Origin: Phoebastria nigripes
Lineage: Eukaryota > Chordata > Aves > Procellariiformes > Diomedeidae
Direction: 5' to 3'
NCBI GenBank assembly: GCA_035582835.1
Contig: JAYKAV010000012.1
Span: 406,818 to 470,817 of the forward strand
Length of the DNA: 64,000 nucleotides
Shown: positions 1 through 11,520 of the stretch, in pieces
Layout of the letters: the number at the start of each line of letters is the position of its first letter
Numbering within the stretch: position 1 is the stretch's first letter
Program-made: the position numbers and the translations under genes
The notes under the pieces: generated by a model
The model's database searches: none
Seen by the model: the letters and a program-made list of their open reading frames with translations, nothing else
What the model was told of the DNA's origin: nothing

Positions 1-2167
1 TGGCTGGTGCAAACTGATGTGAAGAAATGCATCATTAATGGAAAGAAAATTGCAGAGGCAGAAGTGAAATACTTGCAAATGTTTCTTCATATTTAAACCT
101 GCCTTTGAAATACTGTCATCAGGTGTGTCCCCATACTGAGATGGAGAGGCACCTGTAGTCTCTCATTTTGAGGCACGGTGTCGTGATGCCAGCAGAAAGC
201 CTCAGTTCTTTCTTGTTTATTCATCCTTCCTTATCTGAAAAATGTCATTTAGTTGATACGTCGTTATATTGAAGAACGTACTTTGTTGCTTCATATTTTC
301 CTCCTCTCCAGTTTAATATAGATATATGATGGATTATTAAACCCAAACTTATTTTCTCATCGTACTACAAATTGCATGCAAACAACTGCTGCAGTACCTG
401 GTGATTATTGCCAAGGTAACAAAGATTTTTCATTCAAGCCTAAATCCCTTCCCCTCTCAGCTCCGCACCCCAGTGAGAGAGTGCCCGGCACTGCAGGGAC
501 ATTTCAGCTTTTCTCATTCCTAGATCCACCCCTGCTCAGGAGCAGATCTTTTGGCAGGGTAAGGTCAGACGAGAGAGGGAGACATGAAACAGGAGGGATG
601 TAAGTGAGAAGACCGCCAGAAATCCAAGTCTAGTGCTTCTCTCCATCAGCTGAGAGGCTGGGAGCATGTAACGGGAAGCAGAACAAGGTCTAACGTGTGT
701 TACACGTATAGCTACAAGAGTATAAATACCAGAGTGGAATGCAGCAAGACACTATGATGTTTTTTGTGTGTTTAATGGCTATGATATTACTACCAGCTTC
801 AACTTCTGCTCTTGTTATTGTTCGTTTCCTTTAATAATTCATTACATCATCCAATCTTATGTTGTTAGTAATAAATATTAAATACCCAAGCTGTGATGCA
901 TGAATTTAGATATTTTCTTTTTATAAAAGGATTCTGGTATTAGATTTAAATGTCAATTAGAAGAAGAGTATAAAAAAATAGTGCAGTGCTTCTGTGAGCG
1001 CTGGAATGAATGAAGCCTGGTTTCCTGTGGATTTGTGACTTACAGCTGGATTTTGTCAGATTTAAGAAAGTGTGGCATTTGAGTGCAGCTCTTCCCCACT
1101 TGGGTGCAGATTCTCTGATGCCTACCAAGCAGTGGCCTTACTGGCAAGAGGGGCTGTACATAGAGACACTGACCCCATTTTCATGAAACTTCCAGGAACT
1201 TCGTGTCTTTCAGCCCACTGTCCTTCTTCTAAACTCAGAAAAAATTAGTCAAGAACTTCAACATCTACCAGGTACAACAGGTGGATGGAAGAACTGACAC
1301 AAAATTAACAAAACTTTACAGGATATATTATTTTCTGTCCAAAAGTTCAAATTCACTTTTCATTTTGAAATTCTCTACCTTTGATAGATATGTGTTCTGT
1401 ATATTTGTGAAGAAAATCCCAAAACCCTGAAGTGCTGTCCTTGTATGTAAAAGCAAAAAGGTGCCAGGCATGCAGTAAAAGCTTACCCAAGGAAAACATA
1501 TGCCGAACTCTGTACTAACTTACATCCTAAAGTATCTCATTGACATGAAGAAGCATATGAACAAGCTTAGAAATTAATTTTGTCCATAAAACCCAGCGGT
1601 GGTCCTGAAATTACTATTAAATNCAATTTACCCAATACTATGCAAACTGGTGTAAACAACATAGTGACTAATAAGGTGATTTGAGGGCCCTATGAGACAG
1701 CAATGTATTTGATTTGGCTCCTTGGCTTGTGAGATGGCATTTCAGCATCTCAGCTAGTCTGCTAATATCTTTTAATAATCCTGACAAAATTGCACAGGCA
1801 GCTGGGCTCAGACACAAGATTAGTATGGCATAGGAGCATTGGGATCCAAAAAAAAAGCCCCCCGTGGTAAAATATAGCAGTTAGGTAACAAGTTGGGTCT
1901 TCCTTCTTTCTCTCGAGACTCCAAATTTTGCTGCAAGAAAATCAGCTAGATAAGTTAATGGTCAACTCCAGTATGTCAATATAACATTCCTAATATAGAA
2001 ATCAATAATAAGCAGAGGTAAAAATTGGTTTATACATATTCAGCTTGCTGTAGAAGAGAAGAAGTATAATGGAAGCATTTAAATATTAAAAGTAGCATTG
2101 CATTTCTATTCGAGTTCCTGTAACAGAAGGTTTTTTTTTCTTCTTTTTTGTTTATTTTTTTCCCCAG
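1..2167 (+). other. CNTN6: CNTN6 intron (3' part), before the Ig5 exon
   Basis: AT-rich intronic sequence with no exon or recognisable repeat. It ends in a long T-rich polypyrimidine tract (about 2130-2165) and an AG at 2166-2167. A short A-run/C-run lies near 1850-1863 and an ambiguous base at 1623. Confidence 0.8.
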
Positions 2168-2295
2168 GGTCATCTTTCTAGAGGATGGCAGTCTCAGGCT
2201 CTATAACATCACCAAATCAGATGCCGGGGTGTACACTTGTATAGCAGCAAATCAGTTCGGAGTTGCCAGAAATTCAGGGAACCTGATTGTGAAAG
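2168..2295 (+). CDS. CNTN6: CNTN6 exon: C-terminal half of Ig5
   Basis: The 128-nt exon follows a polypyrimidine-AG acceptor and ends at donor AAAG|GTACTT. Its first G completes a codon begun in the missing upstream exon; it leaves one base for the next. The peptide contains [12 protein letters not shown] and the Ig signature DAGVYTC, whose Cys pairs with an upstream Cys outside the window. It ends with NSGNLIVK, the last strand of the domain. NIT is a potential N-glycosylation site. Contactin Ig domains are commonly split over two exons in this way. Confidence 0.93.
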
Positions 2296-5200
2296 GTACT
2301 TTAGTGTTTTCTTTTGTGGTTTATGAATATTAGAAAGTATGTGCTTTTTTTCATTGGGATGCCCAAGTCTGTGCCCATCAGTGCTAGTATTGACAGGTTT
2401 TTACTTGCAGTTTAAGCTGAAACTGAGCTCTCCACTGCCTGCAGCAAAGAAAACCTCATGACCGCACCACTCCGATGATCAATTTGTTTATCAGGGAGGT
2501 CTCCCAAGATATCCACAGAAACAGCTAGTAACATTAATAATGATATTTGCACTGCAGAACCATTTAGAATTCACAGGTATGGGCTGCACTGTTGCAGGCA
2601 CCGGCCAGCCAGAGTTTGAAACGATGCTGAGGCAGTGTGGAGGTTCAGTGTACCCTGTGCTGCGTGCTTGGATGAGTTTATTTAGCTCATTTACAATTTA
2701 TATCACATCTGAGACTGCGGAAGAGACTTTAACGCTAGGGTGCCAGAAAGAAGTAAGATGTTATGAAGTAAGCTGAAAATCAGGTGGGTTTATTTTCTTC
2801 AGCGTGGGGCAGATACATGTTGCATACGTTGCATTCCCGCGGAGCCTGAAGCCACCCACTCCTTCTCTGCATCCCAGCTGCCGTGCGCTACTTTGGTAAA
2901 TAGCTCCAAAATAAATCAGAGCCAAGCAAAAACTCTTCTTTGGCCCTTCACAGGACTTTTGATTCTGAATATTAAAATGGCCATCTTCCACAGCCCTCCC
3001 CCAGTCTAATTGCTGCATTAATAATAAACCAAGGGATCCATTAGGGTATCTTCTACGCTTTCAGACTAGTTTGTTTTCCTGGATATTAATACTAAGACAC
3101 CTCATTTCACAGGACACCCCTTTGTCTGAAAGCATTTGATTTTTTTGCTTATGTTTTCTTATATTAGATTTTGGTTTAATTAAACCATTTCAACCGTTAA
3201 CTACAGGTTAATGTAACTAAACAGATCTTTTTCTGAAGGGAGAATGAGGAACATCCTCCCCTCACATTACCATTATTTTCTTCTTCATTATGTATATGAG
3301 AGAAAATTTTAATTCTCTCCTTAAGAAGAAAGTGACTTGCCTCTTTGAGAGTCATCACTATGAACTTGTCCCATCAGGGCCATTGTAAGTAGCCAAATCC
3401 TATGTCCTCTAAGACAAAAGGACTGATGGGATCTGATGAGATGTTCCGTAGTGCAACTACCTAGTTATGCANGATGTTTCCCAAACTTTGTATGGATGTC
3501 AGCAAGGACTGGCCTGACTGCATAACACTTCCAGCTCTAATGCAAGTCATGCTTTCTTCTTCTATTTTTCCTTTTTTTCCTGCCTTGTTTTTGATTAAGG
3601 CACTAAGGGCAGGTAATTGTCTACCAGTCACATTTTATAGCACTCGCATATAAAACAGAAATAACCTTTAGGGCTGGAAAGCCAGGTTTCCTTCTTCTGT
3701 CCTTTTCCCCCGTCTATCTTCACTGCGTGCCCTCACTGCAGGGGGACCGAGTTTCCCCCGGGCTGCTGCTTTCTTTGCTCTCGGCTCTTCTCCGGCTGGA
3801 GTGGACTTGTACAAAGTCATGGCTGAGAGAAGTGGGAGACACAGCGTTCACAACCCTTGACTGGGAAGGACTTGACCCTGGGTCTCCTGTACTCTGGATG
3901 AGCGCTGTAACCATGAGACTCCAACCGTTAGTGCAAAAGGTGGACAGCCCCCGGGTCACTGTCGCTTTGAGTAGTGTGCTGCTTGCCCAGGAAGGTGTGC
4001 GTTCACAGAAAAGGACCTTTTGAGCAAGATCCCACTTGGGTGACAGTCCTTACGTGCTGTCAGCTGAAGCTGCAGCGGGCACAGCCAGCATTCAGGCACG
4101 TGGCTCTGCTCAGCTTCTCCTGTTGGTCTAGGCAATTTATTGTGCAGTCTGTGTTGCTTTTGGATGGGGGTCTAAGTCTAAGTCCTCCCACTGAAAACAC
4201 TGGCAACTTCAACACCTAATTCAGCTTTTCAGACCACCTTGGTGAGGCCAGGAGTTTTATTTGTAGATGCTGTGATGCGTTAGTTGGAGGTGTATAAATA
4301 ACTTCCCTAACAGCCATCCTGTGATTATCAGTTTAAACATCCAGAAAATCATGTTACGGGCTAGGAGACACATCTGCTGTAATCCTCCTTCCCTCCAAAG
4401 CTGCAGCTTTATCTGCGCTGGGACTGAGCTTCTGGTGTAACCGCACACTCTGGCTCTGGTCCCAATCCAGTGATGCTCTGCAGGGGGGTGTCTTCCCTGC
4501 AGTATTTTTCACCCTTCTTTGAAAGACAGTTAAACACATTGTAGAACACATTAAAGTACATTATGTCCAAAGCAGTCCTTTGCTTCAAGTTTTTGCTGTG
4601 CTGATGGACGGTCTATCTCCATTAGTAAAAAGAATTTGTAAAACTTATCGCTCAGGTGGACTAGTGCAGAGCTGGAGGACATGAAAAGAGGTATTGTTTG
4701 TATAGATATTCCTATGAGCAACATATGAAATGATTGTGCTCTGATCTTTGATCACTGACAGAAAAAAAAATAAAGAAGGAAAACTGAGGCAAACTTAGTA
4801 TGTTTTTTTTCTCTTTGCTCCCACACAATCTTTTCAATACAGACGTTTTCTTATAAAAGTATTTGTATTTGTTGCTGTTAAATGAGGAGAACAGGTTAAA
4901 AAGTGGAACTTGTGAGATTATAGTAAGCATATTAATCAGTTTTGCAAAACAGCTAGCAATAATAATGTCTGTAGTTGCAAGAAGAGCACATTATTAAATG
5001 TAATTTATAACTCTCTCTTTTTTCTTAATATTCTTGTTTTCAATGACTTCAGAATGGTTACTGTAGCCTGCAGGCATGACCTCATCCCTAACCTACTGCA
5101 TCTGGCAAAAATCTTTTTCATACTCATATTATGAAAGAGCAATTAGCATTGATGCAGTGCAACGTGCAATCTGAGACAATGTTACAGCACAGCTAGCAAT

Positions 5201-8200
5201 GAATAAACCAAGAAGTTTAGGGTTTAGGCAGCTCTGACTTCATTAGGGTTGTATACCATTTCACATATCACATACATACATCCTAATGGAGCAATATGGG
5301 AAAATCATATTAAAACATGAAAAAAATATTTTGTTTGGCATTTATGAAGTTTATTAAAACACTGAGTAACAACATGGTATAAAAATGATCTTGTTTGCAG
5401 GGAACATTTGTTTTTGTTTCCCCTCTGGAGAAGTTTTGGCTGTTCAATTATAGGCCTCATTGCTTCAGCATTATTTTCAACTGAAATGTCAGAACTTGGA
5501 AAAGCATATCTAATGTGCAAATTAAGTTTATTGCTGCTCATTGAGTTGTTTATTCTTTGTGTGAGAAGTCTTTATTATACCTCCAGTGCTCACAACATCT
5601 TATCTATTTTCTCCTCTGGAATGGGATTTGCCATATAATGCATGTCTGCAGTTGCTAAGCAAGATAGATAGATAATGTAGAACCAAGAGCTTTTAAGAAG
5701 CTTTTAAAAGTATTTGAGGTGGAAGTCTTAAAGACAACCCCGTAAAAGAAGCAGAAAATATCACGCAAGTGAACCACTTTACATCAGTGGTATCACTGAA
5801 TAGGAGCAGGCTGGAACAAGGGATACAAGAGGATAATACCATAATAAAATGGATTTTTTTTGCTAACACTACTAAAAAACCACACTTCACACACAAATCC
5901 AGTATAATTCACAAAAGGACAGTTTTCAATATTTATTTGGTGGAGGCAAATAAGTTCATGCCGATAAGAAAGCAGGCTTCTTATAATGCTAACAGCATAT
6001 AGCTATTGGGATTTTTTGTGTTATAAGGAGAAATCTGTATGTTCTGATATTCCAAAATACTGGTTCACCAGAGGGTTCCGTGGAATGCATTTTTTTCAAA
6101 ATATTCATCTTTTCCCTAAGGAGGCATTCCATAGGTTTTAAGAGATAAATGATCTCTGGAATTTTTATTCCTTCTAATAACATTCTATAACAGGATTGAA
6201 GATGTCTTATTTCTGATCTCTTTGAATGTGTGATCAAATAATGACACAAGAAATTACATGACAGACCTAATGAGGCAACCATAATATTATTGGAACCTTC
6301 TGATGAAGAAAAGTTTCAAAAATTTCCCAGCCAGTTTCATTACAACCAGCTGAAGCTGATGGCCCCTTCCTGTACAATAGACAACTGGCTTTGATGGAGG
6401 CTTAAAGATTTTACAAAAAACAGGACATCATTTTCTATTTGTATTCTATGGGTTTTAGAATGTAACTGTTGAATTTGATTACAAATTCTATGCAATCCTG
6501 TTTGTATCATTCTTGCTTAGTCTTACTTCGACCTTTCCATAGAAATAAATTGATTTTATTTATAGTATTTTACTTATTTATAGAATGCTGTAATTGTACA
6601 CAGTGCATTGTAGAAGAGTCAAAATGCACTGATCCTGGTGACCAACCATCCAATACAGAGAAGCAGGAGTTACAAAATGAGGTGGCATTAAGTCTCATGG
6701 CAGTAGAGGTGATGTGGGTCTTGTGAAGGGTAGATATTTTGAAGAGAAATTTGAAGGACAGGGAGTACTTGACACATGAAAAATTCAGTAGTGGTGCAAC
6801 GTTTTATTAATGCTGAATGAACTAAAGCAGAAGAGGTGAGTTTCATCCCCGGTATAAGTGCCTTGATTTGGAGTTTTTGCAGAATACCCAATTCAAAGGG
6901 TATCTTCAGGCTGTCATCAAAGCAGCACAAAACAGATACATCCAAGTCAGCTTTAAGCAAGACAGATAAAATACCAGCAGTAGTTTAAACCTGGCAGCAA
7001 GGAGCTCATCTCAGGCTTTGGAGACTATCCAAGAGGCTTGGGAAGCTGGACCCTGTAACCACTGTTTACTCATATCCACATATTGAGTTTACCAATGGAA
7101 GGCTCAGGAAATACGCAGTTGCCCATCTAATTGATTGACATTGTAAACGAGCCTTGTTAGGGCCAGCCCTCTCCATTCCCAGGGGCAGTTACACTGTGCA
7201 GCAGACAGGAGCTGTGGAAGTGACCCTTTGCAGCAATTTCAGAAGAGCCAGTTCCCACCTCCTGGTTCTCCCAGCTCCACCACACAGGTCAGACCCAGGG
7301 GCTACATGAGGTGTGGGACAGCCCAGGCTGACTTGTCAGACCCTTCAACACCCTCTTGTAAACCAGGCATAACCTTTTGCATCATTTATGAGAGAATATG
7401 TGTGGAGACATCTCTCCTGCACAGCTGAAGACAGAGCAGACAAAACCCAAGTGGAGTCTGGAAGAAAGCATACCATAAATGTTCAGAGCAATGTAGAATT
7501 TCCACTTTGAGGTCGACCATCGTGTTCAAGGGAAGACTGCTTCTTCAGTGCCATGTTTCATTGGCTCAGTGTAGAGATGCACATGGCTTATAGGAAGGAG
7601 AGAGTCTTGCAGGATGGCTTTGAAGGAAGAGGTGACGAGTTTGGAGGACCATATCAGGCCAGCAGATCATGCCTCTCCACCTGCTAGTGGCAAAGAGAAG
7701 TTCCAGATATCATGAAAGTAACTTTCCAATTTTTAACATATAGCAGGGTATTATTTCTTTTTCCTTCTTTTAACATATACAGCATTATTGCAAGTAATAG
7801 AATTTCTCTCCTCAAAGTGTTATTCACGCAGTTCTATTTCAGCTGTGAGAATAAGAAGTGCAGGAGAAAAAGCAAGGAAAGAAAACTTTGTGGAGGTTCT
7901 CTGTAGTTCCCAGATACTTTTCAACGTTATTCTATAAAAGTTACCTGTACTTCACAATGGAATTACTTCATCTGAGATTTATGGAGCCAAGTTCTTTGCC
8001 AGCGTGTGCTGAAATCAGTGGAGTTGTGCCAACAAAGAATATGGCCCTTGAATCATCTGGAATTTATTGCATCTGACACACTGCTTCCAGGGAGAGGAAG
8101 AGATTTCTCTAACCTAATGATTGAGTATCTTCAAGACAGTCATCTGAGGCCTTCACATTTCTGCAGTCCTTGACTTCAGACAAACTGATGGAGCTGCCAC

Positions 8201-9612
8201 AATGATAGTTTTACATGATTGTGAAGAGCAATCAGAGTACGCAGAGAAATCTGGGAAAGCGGGTTCCAAGTCTGAGCTTTAACTCACAATGAGAACCTCT
8301 GACACTTTCTTAATGATACCAGAAAAAAACACCTAATTTGTCTATAATAACAAAAATCAGACAAGTTCTTTCTTTGTTTTCCTTGGAAAACATTACCTGA
8401 TGCCTGCAGCAGGTATATCACTGAAACTAGTGAGATCCAGTTTTATTTTAAAAGGTTAGCAGAAACTGCAACATTCTACCTTGTTTCTACTTGACCACTG
8501 CCATAACAGTCACTCACCCAGAGCAGCTCAGGTGCTGGGAAGAAGCCCTTCAAGTTTCAGCCCATATTGCCTGTCTGTACCCACATATTAATCAGTTACT
8601 GCAATGATGGTGACCGTCTGAATGAAAATGTGTTTGAAGGTAAGGGGTTGGATGCCCTATCACGCATCAACCCTTTGGAACCAAGGCCTTGGTAAAACCA
8701 AAATCCTGAATTTTCAAGTACATTTCCAGCACATAGGGTTAAGCCGGAGTGAACGCTGAACTAATACAGCTCGTGCGAATTTTCTTCTCCTCCTCTCACG
8801 TTATTTTCAGAACGTATTAACATTGTTGAATAGATTCTGCTCTCATTTTATTCATGTGCCTCTAAATTCTCACCATTTTATAACACTTTCATGCAGAAAA
8901 GCTTTATTCAAGGGAATTGCTTACAACGAAGTGGTGGTTCTCTCTAATCTATCTGCCAGTCATATCAACAAAAGTGAAGCCGTAGAAACGTATTTCTTTC
9001 CCCTTCAGCAAGCTACTACTTCCCTTAATAAAATCTGCAAGTTTGTTTCTCAGTGTAAGGGGTTAAAAAAGATTACATAAATAGTTTTTCTGTCTGTGAA
9101 GATATCTTCTTTGAAGCTGTAACATAAGCAACACTGTGCAGTAAACTACCACTAACATTAATATAGATTAAGGATCTCAATGTATAAAGTAAGTGGAGAT
9201 GAACAGCAATTTTGCTCTTGCTGCAGTTTCCTATAAGGAAAGATTTTCAAGTTTGACGAACCGTGGGCATATTTTTAACAGTCTTAATAATGAATTCTGC
9301 ACTTTTTGAGCTGAAATCATATCTATTGACTATGGGCTTTACAAAGTAACATATGACTAATTTACCATGTTGCCTCTGACATCTGCTCACTCTCAGAGGC
9401 ACACAGCGTGCTCGTTGTGTCGATACTGCAAAAGTAATAGGCTACACACGGGTAAGAGTGTTCTGAAATCATCACCATATTAGAGATAATTTTCTTTATT
9501 GTGGAACATTTGGGCCAATTTTAAATCATTTCACAAATGGTACAAAACTCATTCAAGATCTGCTATTTTTATAAGCATGTTAATAAAAAGGAATTTTTTT
9601 TTGTCTCCACAG
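2296..9612 (+). other. CNTN6: CNTN6 intron, 7.3 kb, Ig5 to Ig6
   Basis: This is the largest complete intron here, phase 1. Apart from the tRNA-derived SINE remnant at about 3735-3927 and modestly GC-rich stretches at about 7000-7450, I see only AT-rich unique sequence. Short open frames have no recognisable domain and sit on both strands. The intron ends with TTTTTTTTGTCTCCACAG. Confidence 0.8.
3735..3927 (-). repeat. tRNA-derived SINE remnant
   Basis: On the minus strand, 3919-3901 reads as a tRNA A-box-like segment (GTCTCATGGTTACAGCGCT) and 3878-3868 as a B-box (GGGTCAAGTCC). The spacing between them is close to that of a tRNA gene, with a CAGGAGACCC arm in between. Non-tRNA sequence continues beyond the B-box, as in a SINE body. 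The tRNA-like head is diverged and lacks a paired acceptor stem, so it is not a working tRNA gene. The left boundary is a guess; only about 3865-3925 is well supported. I cannot name the family. Confidence 0.55.
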
Positions 9613-9788
9613 AAAGGACTGTAATTACTATTCCACCTTCTAATATGGATGTAACAGTTGGAGAAAGCATAGTCCTTCCGTGCCAGGTGTCTCATGACCC
9701 GTCCATTCATGTGATGTTCACATGGTCATTCAATGGCAATACAATTGATTTTAATAGAGGAATACATCATTTTGAAAGAATTGGAAGA
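9613..9788 (+). CDS. CNTN6: CNTN6 exon: N-terminal half of Ig6
   Basis: The 176-nt exon lies between acceptor CCACAG and donor AGA|GTAAGT, entering in phase 1 and leaving in phase 0. The peptide starts [19 protein letters not shown] and has the first Ig cysteine in [11 protein letters not shown] and the core Trp in FTWSFNG. It ends at HFERIGR, just before the E-S-V-G-D-L of the next exon. The SHDPS and HFERIG stretches are characteristic of CNTN6. Confidence 0.96.
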
Positions 9789-10128
9789 GTAAGTTTTTTA
9801 AACTCCTTAGTGCTTAATGAAACTATTTGCCGCAGTCTTTAGACGACACAAATATTTATCATAATTCTTCCATCGCTATTTATATGCATGGCAAATCACT
9901 GTTTCTTTACAAGGGCTGCAGCCATTTATTTTTCTTTCTTAAATTTCATAAAAGCGCTTGAGTTATTTGTGAAGCCATAATAAAAATGTCCACATAAAAG
10001 AAACTGATGATAGCTATGAATATTTTAATTTAAAAGCTGAATTTTTTATTAATATTGAGCAATTTATAAAAATGTCCAGTATTGAAAGCATGTTGTGAGT
10101 GATTAGTTTACTTTCTTTGTATCTCCAG
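9789..10128 (+). other. CNTN6: CNTN6 intron, 340 bp, within Ig6
   Basis: Short AT-rich phase 0 intron splitting the Ig6 domain. It holds no repeat or other feature I can identify, and ends TTTGTATCTCCAG. Confidence 0.85.
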
Positions 10129-10246
10129 GAATCTGTTGGGGATTTGATGATAAGAAATATTCAGCTACATCATTCTGGGAAATATGTGTGCATGGTACAA
10201 ACAACTTTAGACAGTCAATCTGCAACAGGAGATATAATTGTAAGAG
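10129..10246 (+). CDS. CNTN6: CNTN6 exon: C-terminal half of Ig6
   Basis: The 118-nt exon runs from acceptor CTCCAG to donor AGAG|GTATGT, phase 0 in and 1 out. It encodes [19 protein letters not shown] followed by V-C, giving the second Ig6 cysteine, and ends [15 protein letters not shown] is strongly CNTN6-like; other contactins usually have LKHSGKY at this position. Confidence 0.96.
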
Positions 10247-11119
10247 GTATGTCTGTTAAATGTAGACACATATATCTTCTGGAGGAATTAGAAATTCTTA
10301 ACATCTGCTGTTGTTTAAATGCTTCCTAGGATATCAGTTCAGCATTTCAATAGTGAAATGTTATATATCTTGTACCCTTGGCCCCAAAATTAGATTGAGA
10401 TTCTGACCAGCATGGTCCTAGTGTGCAGCTAACCCAGGGAGATCTGTGCAATTCTGCCATGGCCTCTTCGGAAGGTAAACTTTTCTGGCCACACAGGTCA
10501 ATATGGCAGGGCATAGGGAAGGCCTCTACTTTCAGCAGACTACTGTCACCTGCTCCTTGCTGGGCATCTCTGGGTCATTGCGCAGGTTGGAAAAAAAACA
10601 AGAGACCTGGTTCCTTTCCACTATTTGGAGATAACGTGAAAAATTATTTTTTATGGTCAACTAGCTAATCTTTTTACTGCCAGCAGCAAGAGAAATGCTG
10701 TGATGGGAGCAGACCCTCTAAACCCTAGCAGAAATCAGAAATCTGTGTAATGCACCATCTTGCATTCTTTCTAAACCTCAGTTTTGATTAAATTCAACAG
10801 GAATTCTGAAAATGTTGGGTAGTTCAACAAAAGACACATTGGGTAACTTCCTTTGTCAGACAAAAAAAAAAATCATTCCCTTGTTTGTAGTTTTCATATT
10901 AGTAGCATAATGACATTCATTTTCCTGATTCAAACCCCCTCATTCATTAGAAAAATGTAATACGGACATGAAGCCATCATTTAGAGATGGTGCTGCTTTT
11001 ATGAAACTGCAGCTTCATGAATAATTCCACTGACTTGAGAAAGTAAGAGTTGCCCAACGCAACCCAGTAATGAATCTTCTCTTCCTAATACCTTCATCTT
11101 AAAATGCTAATCGTGTTAG
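10247..11119 (+). other. CNTN6: CNTN6 intron, 873 bp, Ig6 to FN3-1
   Basis: Phase 1 intron with no recognisable repeat; it has an A-run near 10862-10871. The acceptor is TCGTGTTAG, with a weak pyrimidine tract immediately upstream. The next exon begins directly in the GPPGPP linker, which fixes this junction. Confidence 0.8.
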
Positions 11120-11278
11120 GCCCCCCAGGTCCACCAGAAGATGTTAAAGTTGAACATATTTCTAGCACTACTGCTGTGTTATCCTGGAAGTCTGGAATAG
11201 ATAATAATAGTCCAGTCCAGATCTACAGTGTTCAGATGAGAACTCCTTTCTCAGTTGGATGGCAGGCAGTTTCAACAG
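11120..11278 (+). CDS. CNTN6: CNTN6 exon: Gly-Pro linker and first half of FN3-1
   Basis: The 159-nt exon begins with the GPPGPPEDV linker that joins the Ig horseshoe and stem to the FN3 stalk in all contactins. The first FN3 strands follow (TTAVLSWKSG, with the conserved Trp), then TPFSVGWQAVST. It ends at donor ACAG|GTGAGC in phase 1. GIDNNSPVQIYSVQMR matches the CNTN6 pattern. Confidence 0.95.
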
Positions 11279-11370
11279 GTGAGCAATTTGAGAGTTGCCT
11301 TGTATTTTTTGCATATACCATTAATTACTCCAAAAATACATTGTCATTGACATGTTTATTTTGCCTTTAG
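11279..11370 (+). other. CNTN6: CNTN6 intron, 92 bp
   Basis: Very short phase 1 intron inside FN3-1, GTGAGC to TTGCCTTTAG. Reading straight through it breaks the FN3 sequence and quickly meets a stop, so it is removed rather than retained. Confidence 0.9.
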
Positions 11371-11520
11371 TTCCTGAAGTAATTAATGGTAGGACTCACA
11401 AGGCAACAGTGGTTGACTTAAGCCCTTGGGTTGAATATGAGTTTCGTGTGGTTGCCAGCAATAGTGTTGGAATTGGGGAGCCAAGCAGACCATCAGCTCT
11501 ACTGAAAACTAAAGCAGCAG
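11371..11520 (+). CDS. CNTN6: CNTN6 exon: second half of FN3-1
   Basis: The 150-nt exon runs from TTTAG to CAG|GTAAGT, phase 1 in and 1 out. The peptide starts [20 protein letters not shown] and contains [20 protein letters not shown], the E-to-G strands of an FN3 fold with the conserved Tyr-x-Phe-Arg-Val. It ends with LLKTKAA. Confidence 0.96.

Noticed and set aside
3868..3919. Functional tRNA gene on the minus strand
   Set aside because: A- and B-box-like segments are present but no paired acceptor stem or credible anticodon arm was found; a decayed SINE fits better.
3720..4023. Overlapping 79- and 98-codon frames on both strands
   Set aside because: They lie across the SINE remnant and have no domain.
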